From NCBI GenBank assembly GCA_900549975.1, contig URQK01000095.1, positions 1 through 5,645 on the forward strand: a stretch of DNA of 5,645 nt, in the 5' to 3' direction. Under the pieces are notes generated by a model. The model searched no databases. It was not told where the DNA came from and saw nothing but the letters and a program-made list of their open reading frames with translations. Below are positions 1 through 5,071 of this stretch, piece after piece. The position numbers and the translations under genes are program-made. The stretch comes from an uncultured Mollicutes bacterium (GTDB lineage Bacteria; Bacillota_I; Bacilli_A; RFN20; CAG-826). The stretch's first letter is position 1; each line of letters begins with the position of its first letter.

Positions 1-2
1 AT

Positions 3-158
3 CTCCTAAAAGCAATGCATATGGCTAAATCTACTTACTATTTTGAGATTAACAGAAACGATATTGTTGCCGAACGCAATCAAGAAGTACTAGAAGAAAT
101 AAAAAATATTTTTTATAAAAATGCCATAAATTTCTTTAAAAGTACACTCATTATGTGA
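3..158 (+). pseudogene. IS3-family transposase (OrfB) N-terminal fragment, truncated
   Basis: An open frame enters from the left edge and stops at a TGA at 156-158, giving 51 residues. It begins LLKAMHMAKSTYYFEINR and continues to EEIKNIFYKN. This resembles the N-terminal part of IS3/IS150-type OrfB transposases, where a 'L...R/KSTYYY' segment is followed by the 'EEIKxIF' helix of the HTH_21 region. In intact members the next residues are of the type GRYGYRRI, leading into the DDE integrase core. Here the similarity ends after FYKN and is replaced by AINFFKSTLIM and a stop, and I find no continuation in the other two frames. It is therefore a remnant of an insertion sequence whose upstream end lies outside the window. 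Resemblance is by eye from family knowledge. The alternative is the C-terminus of an unrelated small protein. Confidence 0.6.
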
Positions 159-162
159 TAAT
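135..162 (+). promoter_or_regulatory. Candidate promoter for whiA
   Basis: A possible -35 TTTAAA (135-140) is separated by 16 bp from GATAAT (157-162). A TGT directly precedes the -10, giving an extended -10 element. Transcription would start near 169, about 20 nt before the whiA ATG. The element overlaps the last codons of the transposase remnant, so the gene's promoter may lie at the IS junction. The -35 matches only partly and AT-rich DNA gives many such hits. Confidence 0.35.
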
Positions 163-177
163 ATATAAAAACATTGC

Positions 178-184
178 GAGGTGA
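178..184 (+). promoter_or_regulatory. Ribosome binding site that sets the whiA start
   Basis: GAGGTGA lies 5 nt before the ATG at 190. The in-frame GTG at 181 sits inside this Shine-Dalgarno sequence and so cannot be the start. The start at 190 gives the sequence MDNEISFTFLVKQEIA, which matches the usual short WhiA N-terminus. Confidence 0.75.
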
Positions 185-189
185 ACTAT

Positions 190-1155
190 ATGGATAACGA
201 AATATCTTTTACATTTTTGGTTAAACAAGAAATAGCCTCACAAGAATTTGAAGAAAACAAAATTAGAGCAATATTATCTGCTTTTAGTAAAATCAATGGT
301 CGCTTAAGTATACAAAATGATAGTGATAAAATCATTTTGCAAACTGAAAATGCTAAAGTGGCTAAATTCATTTTTAAATGCTTACAAGTAAGATATAAAA
401 TTTCTCCACGTTTTGCTTATTTAAAAAGCATGCATTTTAAAAAAAGTATTGTTTATCATGTAATAATCGAACAAAAAGTTGATGAGATATTAAAAGATTT
501 AGAAATGTTATCTTTTGAAGGCAATACTAAATCGTTTGTTCGTAGTGGAGAAAGCCTTGAAGGATTTTTGATTGGGTCTTTTTTAGCTTCTGGTTCTGTT
601 AATAGCCCATATAGTTCTAATTATCATTTAGAAATTTCCACAATTGATGAAGAATTGTCTAAATATATTGCTAATGTAATAACTAGAATTAAATATATCG
701 AGTTTACGCCAAGAATTATTAAGCGCCGCAATCACTATGTTGTATATTTAAAAAAAAGCGATCAAATTGCAGATTTTTTAAAACTACTTGGTGCATCTGA
801 TTGCTGTTTGGAATATGAAGACGTAAGAATTAATCGAGATTATAACAACAATGATAATCGCTTGCAAATTTGTACGGACGCTAATATGTTTCGCACTGTT
901 CAATCAGCTCAAAAACAAATAGAAGATATTAAACTAATTGATCAAATGGTTGGGCTAAAAAATATTGGTAATGATAAACTTAAATTATTAGCGGAATTAC
1001 GCTTAGAATATGAAGGTGCTTCTATGGTTGAACTAGCGGAACTTTTAAGTGAGAAACTAGAAAAAACTATTTCTAAATCAAGTGTAAATCATATGTTTAG
1101 AGCAATAAAAGAAAAAGCAAATGCATATAGAAAAGGAGAAACACCAAATGATTAA
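190..1155 (+). CDS. whiA: DNA-binding protein WhiA (LAGLIDADG-fold plus helix-turn-helix)
   Basis: The protein has 321 residues, the normal size for WhiA. Known family: WhiA is a sporulation regulator in actinobacteria, while in Firmicutes it is nucleoid-associated and affects cell division and metabolism. Visible features: an N-terminal region (about 1-100), then a degenerate LAGLIDADG-type domain (about 118-205) containing GFLIGSFLASGSVNSP and YHLEIS. The acidic residue expected of an active homing endonuclease is absent, as is normal for WhiA. The family signature YEDVRINRDYNNNDNRL lies at 209-225 and is followed by ANMFRTVQSAQKQIEDI. The C-terminal helix-turn-helix covers about 262-306 (KLLAELRL, ELAELLSEKL, SKSSVNHMF). 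The N-terminus differs from the common MSFSSxVKxEL form but keeps VKQEIA. The 3' end overlaps the next gene by 8 nt, so the two are probably cotranscribed. The rapZ and yvcK genes that usually precede whiA are not adjacent; an IS remnant is there instead. Confidence 0.95.
   Translation: MDNEISFTFLVKQEIASQEFEENKIRAILSAFSKINGRLSIQNDSDKIILQTENAKVAKFIFKCLQVRYKISPRFAYLKSMHFKKSIVYHVIIEQKVDEILKDLEMLSFEGNTKSFVRSGESLEGFLIGSFLASGSVNSPYSSNYHLEISTIDEELSKYIANVITRIKYIEFTPRIIKRRNHYVVYLKKSDQIADFLKLLGASDCCLEYEDVRINRDYNNNDNRLQICTDANMFRTVQSAQKQIEDIKLIDQMVGLKNIGNDKLKLLAELRLEYEGASMVELAELLSEKLEKTISKSSVNHMFRAIKEKANAYRKGETPND
1134..1138 (+). promoter_or_regulatory. Ribosome binding site for the small XRE regulator, inside whiA
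   Basis: AGGAG within AAAAGGAGAA lies 9 nt before the ATG at 1148. It falls between that ATG and an earlier in-frame ATG at 1121, so it selects 1148 as the start. The site lies in the last codons of whiA, which suggests translational coupling. Confidence 0.7.
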
Positions 1156-1372
1156 TAGTATTAATACTAATGCTCAACTTGGTAAAAGAATTGAGTATTT
1201 GCGTAAACTAAAAGGTTGGTCACAAGAGGATTTATCTTTAGAGAGCAATGTAAATAAAAATTATATTTGTGATTTAGAGAATGGTAGAAGGAATCCTAGC
1301 CTTATGATTTTAGTTAGAATTGCTCGTGCTTTAAAAATAAATCTTCAAACTTTATTTCAAGGTATTGAGTGA
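1148..1372 (+). CDS. Small XRE-family helix-turn-helix transcriptional regulator
   Basis: This is a 74-residue protein that is essentially one HTH_3/Cro-C1 domain. Residues 11-70 read LGKRIEYLRKLKGWSQEDLS, then NVNKNYICDLENGRRNPSL, then LVRIARALKINLQTLF. This is the classic five-helix pattern: WSQEDLS is the first helix of the HTH, NKNYICDLENG the recognition helix with the conserved E-N-G-R turn, and the final helices are ALKI and LQTLF. There is no second sensing or dimerisation domain, so it probably binds DNA as a dimer and may be autoregulatory; its target is not known. It overlaps whiA by 8 nt at its 5' end and the convergent clpP by 21 nt at its 3' end. In B. subtilis the gene after whiA is crh; this protein is unrelated to Crh. 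The function beyond DNA binding cannot be stated. Confidence 0.88.
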   Translation: MINSINTNAQLGKRIEYLRKLKGWSQEDLSLESNVNKNYICDLENGRRNPSLMILVRIARALKINLQTLFQGIE

Positions 1373-1942
1373 TATCACATCATCTATAAGTCCATATTCT
1401 TTTGCTTCAAAACTTGACATAAAATAGTCGCGATCGGTATCTTTCGCGATTTTTTTAATGTCTTGTCCAGTATGAGCAGCAAGCATTTGGTTTAATTTGT
1501 TTTTTAAATACAAGTATCTTTTGGTCATTATTTCAATGTCGCTTACTTGTCCTTGTGAACCCCCTAATGGCTGATGAATCATAATTTCGGTATTTTCCAA
1601 AGCAAATCTTTTTCCTCTATCTCCGCTAGAAAGCAAAAAAGCACCCATCGATGCACATAAGCCAATTCCGATTGTGGATATAGGACATTCAACTTTTTTT
1701 ATTATGTCATAAATTGCTAAACCGGCATAGATTGATCCACCGGGCGAATTTATGTATATAGTGATAGGTTCTGTTTGATCTTTGGCATTTAAAAAAAGTA
1801 TTTCAGCGACAATAAGTGCTGCAAGTTGATCAGTGATTTCATCATTAATCATGATTATTCTTTGTTCAAGAAGTAAAGAAAAAATATCTTTACTTTCTTT
1901 CCCATCATAATTGTTGGTAATAATAGTTGGAATTATTGGCAT
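1352..1942 (-). CDS. clpP: ATP-dependent Clp protease proteolytic subunit ClpP
   Basis: This 196-residue serine peptidase is the usual ClpP length. It forms the cytoplasmic double-heptamer chamber that degrades proteins fed in by ClpX or ClpC. The catalytic triad is complete: Ser98 in CASMGAF, His123 in MIHQP, and Asp172 in DTDRDYF. These are the same positions as in B. subtilis ClpP. Other conserved segments are YINSPGGSIYAGLAIYD (63-79), LGGSQGQVSDIEI (126-138) and the C-terminal EAKEYGLIDDVI (179-190). The N-terminus MPIIPTIITNN fits the axial-loop region. A strong GGGGAG Shine-Dalgarno (plus-strand 1948-1953) lies 5 nt before the ATG. The gene runs opposite to whiA and diverges from pgk. 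Its last six codons and stop overlap the end of the XRE regulator on the other strand. I see no CIRCE element or canonical CtsR operator upstream, which would be the usual heat-shock control sites. Confidence 0.97.
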   Translation of the reverse strand: MPIIPTIITNNYDGKESKDIFSLLLEQRIIMINDEITDQLAALIVAEILFLNAKDQTEPITIYINSPGGSIYAGLAIYDIIKKVECPISTIGIGLCASMGAFLLSSGDRGKRFALENTEIMIHQPLGGSQGQVSDIEIMTKRYLYLKNKLNQMLAAHTGQDIKKIAKDTDRDYFMSSFEAKEYGLIDDVISLNTLK

Positions 1943-1977
1943 ATTATCTCCCCTTTATTTAAATGATAGACAAAATA

Positions 1978-2006
1978 ATTTTATTTATTCATAAATAATG
2001 TTTGAA
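1978..2006 (-). promoter_or_regulatory. Candidate clpP promoter
   Basis: Read on the minus strand, TTCAAA (plus positions 2001-2006) and TAAAAT (1978-1983) are separated by 17 bp. Initiation would fall near 1971, giving a leader of roughly 29 nt to the clpP ATG and leaving the Shine-Dalgarno intact. The -10 matches 5 of 6 and the -35 matches 4 of 6. The region is so AT-rich that this is only the best candidate. Confidence 0.35.
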
Positions 2007-2062
2007 AATTGAAAATAAATGAAAGATTTATGCAATTTGTTTCATTTTTATCTAAGTTGTAT

Positions 2063-2068
2063 TATAAT
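2063..2068 (+). promoter_or_regulatory. pgk-tpiA promoter -10 box
   Basis: A perfect TATAAT lies 48 nt before the pgk ATG. No good -35 stands at 17 bp: TTTCAT at 2040-2045 is weak, and TTGTTT at 2037-2042 needs a 20-bp spacer. A weak -35 could mean dependence on an activator, or simply tolerance of a consensus -10. The predicted start of transcription is near 2075, just before the inverted repeat at 2081-2099. Confidence 0.5.
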
Positions 2069-2080
2069 AACTATCGGTTA

Positions 2081-2099
2081 GTACTAATTTCATTAGTAC
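2081..2099 (+). repeat. Perfect 8-bp inverted repeat (hairpin or operator) in the pgk leader
   Basis: GTACTAAT (2081-2088), loop TTC (2089-2091) and ATTAGTAC (2092-2099) form an exact inverted repeat. The heptamer TTAGTAC also occurs as a direct repeat at 2078-2084 and 2093-2099. The element sits between the predicted transcription start (about 2075) and the Shine-Dalgarno (2105-2110). It could be a 5' stabilising hairpin, a weak block on ribosome access, or a DNA operator for a repressor. No U-tract follows, so it is not a terminator. Confidence 0.65.
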
Positions 2100-2104
2100 G
2101 AAGA

Positions 2105-2110
2105 AGGAGA
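2105..2110 (+). promoter_or_regulatory. Ribosome binding site that sets the pgk start
   Basis: AGGAGA (within GAAGGAGAG) lies 6 nt before the ATG at 2117. The reading frame is open upstream to an ATG at 2009, but that extension contains the promoter and inverted repeat, has no ribosome binding site, and would add 36 residues foreign to Pgk. The start is therefore 2117. Confidence 0.85.
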
Positions 2111-2116
2111 GTTTTT

Positions 2117-3319
2117 ATGAAAACAGTAAAAGATTTAAATGTCGCTGGTAAACGTGTATTAGTACGTTGTGACTTCAATGTTCCTTTAAAAGATGGACAA
2201 ATTAGAGATGACAACCGTATTGTTCAAGCTTTACCTACAATCAAAGAGCTTATTTCTAAAGGTGCAAAAGTTATTTTAATGAGCCATTTAGGAAAAATTG
2301 ATCACAAAGATCCAGTTAAACTTGCAGAAGGAAAAGCAAAAAATACTTTAGCTCCAGTTGCAGTTCGCTTAGGTGAATTATTAGGAAAAGAAGTTGCTTT
2401 CTGTCCTGAAACACGTGGTGAAACATTAAAGGCTGCGGTTGATGCTTTAAAAGATGGAGATGTCTTACTTGTTCAAAACACTCGTTTTGAAAAAGGCGAA
2501 ACAAAGAATGATCCAGAATTATCTAAAGAATGGGCTAGTTTAGCAGATGCATTTGTTATGGATGCTTTCGGTTCTGCTCACCGCGCTCACGCATCTACAT
2601 ATGGTGTTCCTGAAATTTTAAAAGCAGAGGGGAAAGAAGTTGCTATTGGCTTCTTAGTTGAAAAAGAAGTGGTTAATCTTTCAAAAGTTGTTGAATGCGA
2701 AGAAAGACCATATTTAGCTATTTTAGGCGGATTTAAAGTTTCTGATAAAATTAAAGTTATTAATTCTTTATTAAAAAAATGTGACAAAATTCTTATCGGT
2801 GGCGCTATGGCATATACATTTGTAAAAGCATTAGGTGGAAAAGTTGGTGTTTCTCCAGTTGAAGAAGATCAATTAGATTATGCTAGAGAAATGTATGCAT
2901 CTGGCAAAATTTTATTACCAGTTGATAGTGTTTGTGCAAATGATTTTGACAATCCAACTGAAATTAAAACAGTTCCAACAAATGATATTCCTGATGGATT
3001 TGAAGGATTAGATATCGGACCAAAAACCCGTGAAATCTACACTAAAGAAATTGAAAAAGCAAAGACAATTTTCTGGAATGGACCAATGGGTGTGTTTGAA
3101 AAAGAAGCTTACCAAGCTGGTACAATTGCTGTTTGTAAAGCTTGCGCTGAATTAAAAGGCAAAGCATTCACAGTTATAGGTGGTGGAGATTCTGCTGCAG
3201 CATGCAAACAATTTGGCTATAACAATGAATTCTCACACGTTTCAACTGGCGGCGGCGCTTCACTTGAAATGATTGAAAATGATGGCCATTTACCTGGCAT
3301 TGATGTAATAGGTGACTAA
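2117..3319 (+). CDS. pgk: Phosphoglycerate kinase
   Basis: A protein of 400 residues, full length for the family. It transfers phosphate from 1,3-bisphosphoglycerate to ADP in lower glycolysis, in the cytoplasm. The N-terminal substrate-binding lobe shows RCDFNVPL (17-24, with D19 and N21), DDNRI (31-35), SHLGK (56-60), NTRFEKGE (121-128) and DAFGSAHRAHAST (149-161). The C-terminal nucleotide lobe shows LGGFKVSDKI (203-212), FWNGPMGVFE (319-328), IGGGDSAAA (354-362) and SHVSTGGGASLE (373-384). One oddity: position 206 is Phe (TTT codon), where Pgk proteins almost always read LGGAKVSDK; the neighbouring Lys207 is kept. The C-terminus GIDVIGD also differs from the common ALSDK-like end. The next gene tpiA starts 2 nt after the stop. 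No gapA is adjacent; upstream lies divergent clpP. Confidence 0.97.
   Translation: MKTVKDLNVAGKRVLVRCDFNVPLKDGQIRDDNRIVQALPTIKELISKGAKVILMSHLGKIDHKDPVKLAEGKAKNTLAPVAVRLGELLGKEVAFCPETRGETLKAAVDALKDGDVLLVQNTRFEKGETKNDPELSKEWASLADAFVMDAFGSAHRAHASTYGVPEILKAEGKEVAIGFLVEKEVVNLSKVVECEERPYLAILGGFKVSDKIKVINSLLKKCDKILIGGAMAYTFVKALGGKVGVSPVEEDQLDYAREMYASGKILLPVDSVCANDFDNPTEIKTVPTNDIPDGFEGLDIGPKTREIYTKEIEKAKTIFWNGPMGVFEKEAYQAGTIAVCKACAELKGKAFTVIGGGDSAAACKQFGYNNEFSHVSTGGGASLEMIENDGHLPGIDVIGD
3310..3315 (+). promoter_or_regulatory. tpiA ribosome binding site inside the end of pgk
   Basis: AGGTGA lies 6 nt before the tpiA ATG at 3322 and is made of the codons for the last residues of Pgk. With only 2 nt between the pgk stop and the tpiA start, ribosomes finishing pgk probably re-initiate on tpiA, keeping the two enzymes in proportion. 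Confidence 0.65.
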
Positions 3320-3321
3320 TT

Positions 3322-4086
3322 ATGAAATCAAATAGAACAAAATTATTACTTGGCAACTGGAAAATGAACAAAACTATCAAAGAAGCGAAAGCTTTTGCTA
3401 AAGATAGTATTGAAATTTATCAACTAGCCAAAGAAAAAGGTATCGAAATTGGTGTTGCTCCAACATTTTTATGCTTAGAAGCAGTTAAAAAGATTAACCC
3501 AGATATGATTGTTGCTGCTCAAAATCTTCATTATGAAGATCATGGTGCATATACTGGTGAAATTTCTATTCCAATGTTAAAAGAAATTGGCATTAATTGG
3601 TCAATTATTGGACACTCAGAACGTCGTCAATATAATGGTGAGTCTTCTTTATCTTGTAACCGTAAAGTTTTAGCAATGATTGCTAATGATATGGTTCCTG
3701 TATATTGTTGTGGTGAAACACTTGAAGAATTTGAAAGCGGCATTACTAAAGCTATTGTTCGTGATCAAATTAGAATTGGTCTTGCTGGTGTTGATAAAGA
3801 AAAAGCTAAAAACATTGTTGTTGCTTATGAACCAATTTGGTCAATTGGCACAGGTGTTAATGCTTCAAAAGAAATAGCAGAAGAAGTTTGTGCTTTCATT
3901 CGTGAAGTATTAACAGAAATGTTTGGAAGTGTTGCTAATGAAATTAGAATACTTTATGGCGGATCTGTAAAGCCTGAAAATGTTAAAGACTATTTAAGTA
4001 TGAAAGATATTGATGGTGCTTTAGTAGGCGGCGCCTCATTAAAAGTTGATTCTTTCAAAGCTTTATTAGAAAATATTATTGATTAG
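3322..4086 (+). CDS. tpiA: Triosephosphate isomerase
   Basis: This 254-residue TIM-barrel enzyme interconverts dihydroxyacetone phosphate and glyceraldehyde 3-phosphate. Its length is normal. Catalytic residues are all present: Asn12 and Lys14 in GNWKMN, His98 in IIGHSERR, and Glu170 in AYEPIW. The phosphate-binding ends ILYGGSVKPEN (210-220) and GALVGGASLK (232-241) are intact. Two conserved stretches are unusual. Loop 6, normally PxWAIGTGK, reads PIWSIGTGV (171-179). The segment normally like GETDExVNKK reads GESSLSCNRK (106-115), keeping Glu107 but losing the acidic pair. The gene is second in the pgk-tpiA operon, and a terminator stem begins in its last codon, so the operon ends here. Usual partners such as gpmI and eno do not follow. 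Confidence 0.97.
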   Translation: MKSNRTKLLLGNWKMNKTIKEAKAFAKDSIEIYQLAKEKGIEIGVAPTFLCLEAVKKINPDMIVAAQNLHYEDHGAYTGEISIPMLKEIGINWSIIGHSERRQYNGESSLSCNRKVLAMIANDMVPVYCCGETLEEFESGITKAIVRDQIRIGLAGVDKEKAKNIVVAYEPIWSIGTGVNASKEIAEEVCAFIREVLTEMFGSVANEIRILYGGSVKPENVKDYLSMKDIDGALVGGASLKVDSFKALLENIID

Positions 4087-4109
4087 TGGTTATCCACTAA
4101 TCTTTTTTT
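4081..4109 (+). terminator. Rho-independent terminator of the pgk-tpiA operon
   Basis: GATTAGTGG (4081-4089), loop TTAT (4090-4093) and CCACTAATC (4094-4102) form a perfect 9-bp stem followed by seven T (4103-4109). The 5' arm contains the last codon (GAT) and the TAG stop of tpiA, so no intergenic space precedes the stem. Confidence 0.93.
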
Positions 4110-4126
4110 GTTAATTTGTTTTAAAA

Positions 4127-4155
4127 ATGACAAAACTAATATATAATACCATTAT
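4127..4155 (+). promoter_or_regulatory. Candidate promoter for the Bax inhibitor-1 family gene
   Basis: ATGACA (4127-4132, 5 of 6 to the -35 consensus) is 17 bp from CATTAT (4150-4155, 4 of 6). A perfect TATAAT also lies at 4142-4147, but without a good -35 at the right distance. Because a strong terminator precedes this stretch, a promoter here is needed. Which of the two -10 boxes is used cannot be settled by eye. Confidence 0.45.
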
Positions 4156-4177
4156 ATAAAGATAAGGAGGATTTTTT

Positions 4178-4861
4178 ATGGAATATGATTCAACTATTTC
4201 TCAATCTAATGAATTCTCATTGGCTAAAGTATTTGGATGGCTATTTATGGCTTTGGGAGTAACTGCTTTATCAGCGTATGGGTTTGCCACATTGTTATCT
4301 TTAGGATTTATATCCCCAGAAGCATACCTAGGTGTAATGATAGGATCAATTATCCTTATGATTGTTGAGACTTTTATTATTCAATATCGTGTTTTGAAAA
4401 ATAATAAACCATTAACAATACCATTTGTGATTTACGCTATTACGATGGGGCTCATGATGTCGTCAATTGTATTAGTTATTGATAGCAAATTGTTAATTGT
4501 GTCATTTGGAATATCAGCAGCATTATTTGGTGTAATGGCTTTATATGGATATTTAACAAAGAGATCTTTAAATAGAATGGCAAGCATGTGTGTTGTATTG
4601 CTTTTAGGAGCGTTAATTATTAGTTTAATTAATATTTTTCTAAGAAGTACTACAATAGACTGGATTGTATCATTTGTTACATTCGGAGTAATTATGCTAT
4701 TTATTAGTATAGATATGTGGCGAATTAAAACAATCATTGATTCTGGAATTAATTCTAGAAATTTATGCCAATATTGTGCTTTTGAATTATACGTTGATTT
4801 TATGTATATATTCTTACGAGTTTTACAATATGTAGCAATATTCTCTTCTAATAGAAGATAA
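4178..4861 (+). CDS. Bax inhibitor-1 / YetJ family integral membrane protein
   Basis: A 227-residue, very hydrophobic protein with about seven transmembrane segments (roughly 15-41, 51-71, 80-102, 106-127, 135-155, 160-182 and 201-222), the usual topology and length for the UPF0005/BI-1 family. Family-like features are VFGWLFMALGVTAL near the N-terminus, FGVMALYGYLTKRSLNRM (117-134) and the C-terminal pair of acidic residues: Asp179 in SIDMWRIK and Asp207 in LYVDFMYIFLRVLQ. In B. subtilis YetJ two such aspartates gate a pH-sensitive calcium leak; a similar role here is inference. A CQYC motif (197-200) just before the last helix is something I do not associate with the family. Start: AAGGAGG (4164-4170) lies 7 nt before the ATG. 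It has its own terminator and sits just upstream of the rRNA operon, with no sign of a functional link. The physiological role of bacterial members is poorly defined. Confidence 0.85.
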   Translation: MEYDSTISQSNEFSLAKVFGWLFMALGVTALSAYGFATLLSLGFISPEAYLGVMIGSIILMIVETFIIQYRVLKNNKPLTIPFVIYAITMGLMMSSIVLVIDSKLLIVSFGISAALFGVMALYGYLTKRSLNRMASMCVVLLLGALIISLINIFLRSTTIDWIVSFVTFGVIMLFISIDMWRIKTIIDSGINSRNLCQYCAFELYVDFMYIFLRVLQYVAIFSSNRR

Positions 4862-4887
4862 TAGTTATTAAAAATCAATTTATATTT

Positions 4888-4916
4888 AGCCCGTAGCAAT
4901 ATGGGCTTTTTCTTTT
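4888..4916 (+). terminator. Rho-independent terminator after the BI-1 family gene
   Basis: AGCCCGTA (4888-4895) pairs with TATGGGCT (4900-4907), with one G-T wobble, around a GCAA loop of the stable GNRA type. A T-rich tract with one interrupting C follows (4908-4916). It lies 26 nt after the stop codon and keeps this gene separate from the rRNA operon. Confidence 0.9.
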
Positions 4917-4955
4917 CCTTTATATATAGTAATAATTGATATTAGATTGTTTTAA

Positions 4956-4969
4956 TTAGTGACCACTAA
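4956..4969. repeat. Short palindrome upstream of the rRNA promoters
   Basis: TTAGTG, AC, CACTAA is an exact 6-bp inverted repeat with a 2-bp centre, about 27 bp upstream of the P1 -35 box. The loop is too short for a good RNA hairpin, so if it functions it is more likely a protein-binding site. Its half-site resembles the stem of the tpiA terminator (TTAGTGG/CCACTAA). It may be chance in AT-rich DNA. Confidence 0.35.
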
Positions 4970-4973
4970 CAAC

Positions 4974-5025
4974 TTTTAAAAAAATTAAAAAAATGCTTGC
5001 AAATGGTTTTGAGTTGTGGTTAAAT
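4974..5025 (+). promoter_or_regulatory. rRNA operon promoter P1 with UP-like A/T tract
   Basis: TTGCAA (4997-5002), a 17-bp spacer, and TTAAAT (5020-5025) preceded directly by TGG give an extended -10 promoter. The 20 bases 4974-4993 are entirely A and T in long runs right upstream of the -35, as in UP elements that bind the alpha subunit C-terminal domain at strong rRNA promoters. Transcription would start near 5031-5032. Confidence 0.65.
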
Positions 5026-5071
5026 AAGAAAGTCGAGCGATTAGAAAACCCGATAGATTAAGATATTACAG

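Noticed and set aside
181..189. GTG at 181 as the start of whiA
   Set aside because: It lies inside the Shine-Dalgarno GAGGTGA that serves the ATG at 190 and has no ribosome binding site of its own.
1370..1372. TGA read as tryptophan (Mollicutes code)
   Set aside because: All tryptophans in the recognised proteins are TGG, no in-frame TGA occurs inside any gene, and the XRE protein ends at a natural length at this TGA.
1369..1378. Perfect palindrome GTGATATCAC over the stop codon of the XRE gene
   Set aside because: A 10-bp palindrome is expected a few times by chance in a window of this size, it cannot form a hairpin without a loop, and it lies within clpP coding sequence.
2000..2016. Possible CtsR-type heat-shock operator upstream of clpP (repeated TTCAA/TTGAA)
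   Set aside because: The repeat spacing does not fit the GGTCAAA-N3-GGTCAAA consensus and the GG bases are missing; it is ordinary AT-rich sequence.
2009..2116. 36-residue N-terminal extension of Pgk from an upstream in-frame ATG
   Set aside because: The stretch contains the -10 box, the inverted repeat and the AAGGAG site; it has no start signal, and the extra residues do not belong to Pgk.
1943..2116. Small gene or riboswitch between clpP and pgk
   Set aside because: There is only AT-rich sequence with promoter-like boxes and the inverted repeat, and no structured conserved aptamer pattern that I recognise.
4432..4899. 155-codon open frame on the minus strand under the BI-1 gene
   Set aside because: It is antisense to a convincing membrane-protein gene, has no ribosome binding site or recognisable domain, and begins in the downstream terminator. 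It looks like a shadow of AT-rich coding sequence. The minus-strand frames inside whiA, pgk and the pgk/tpiA junction, and the second plus-strand frame in tpiA, were rejected likewise.
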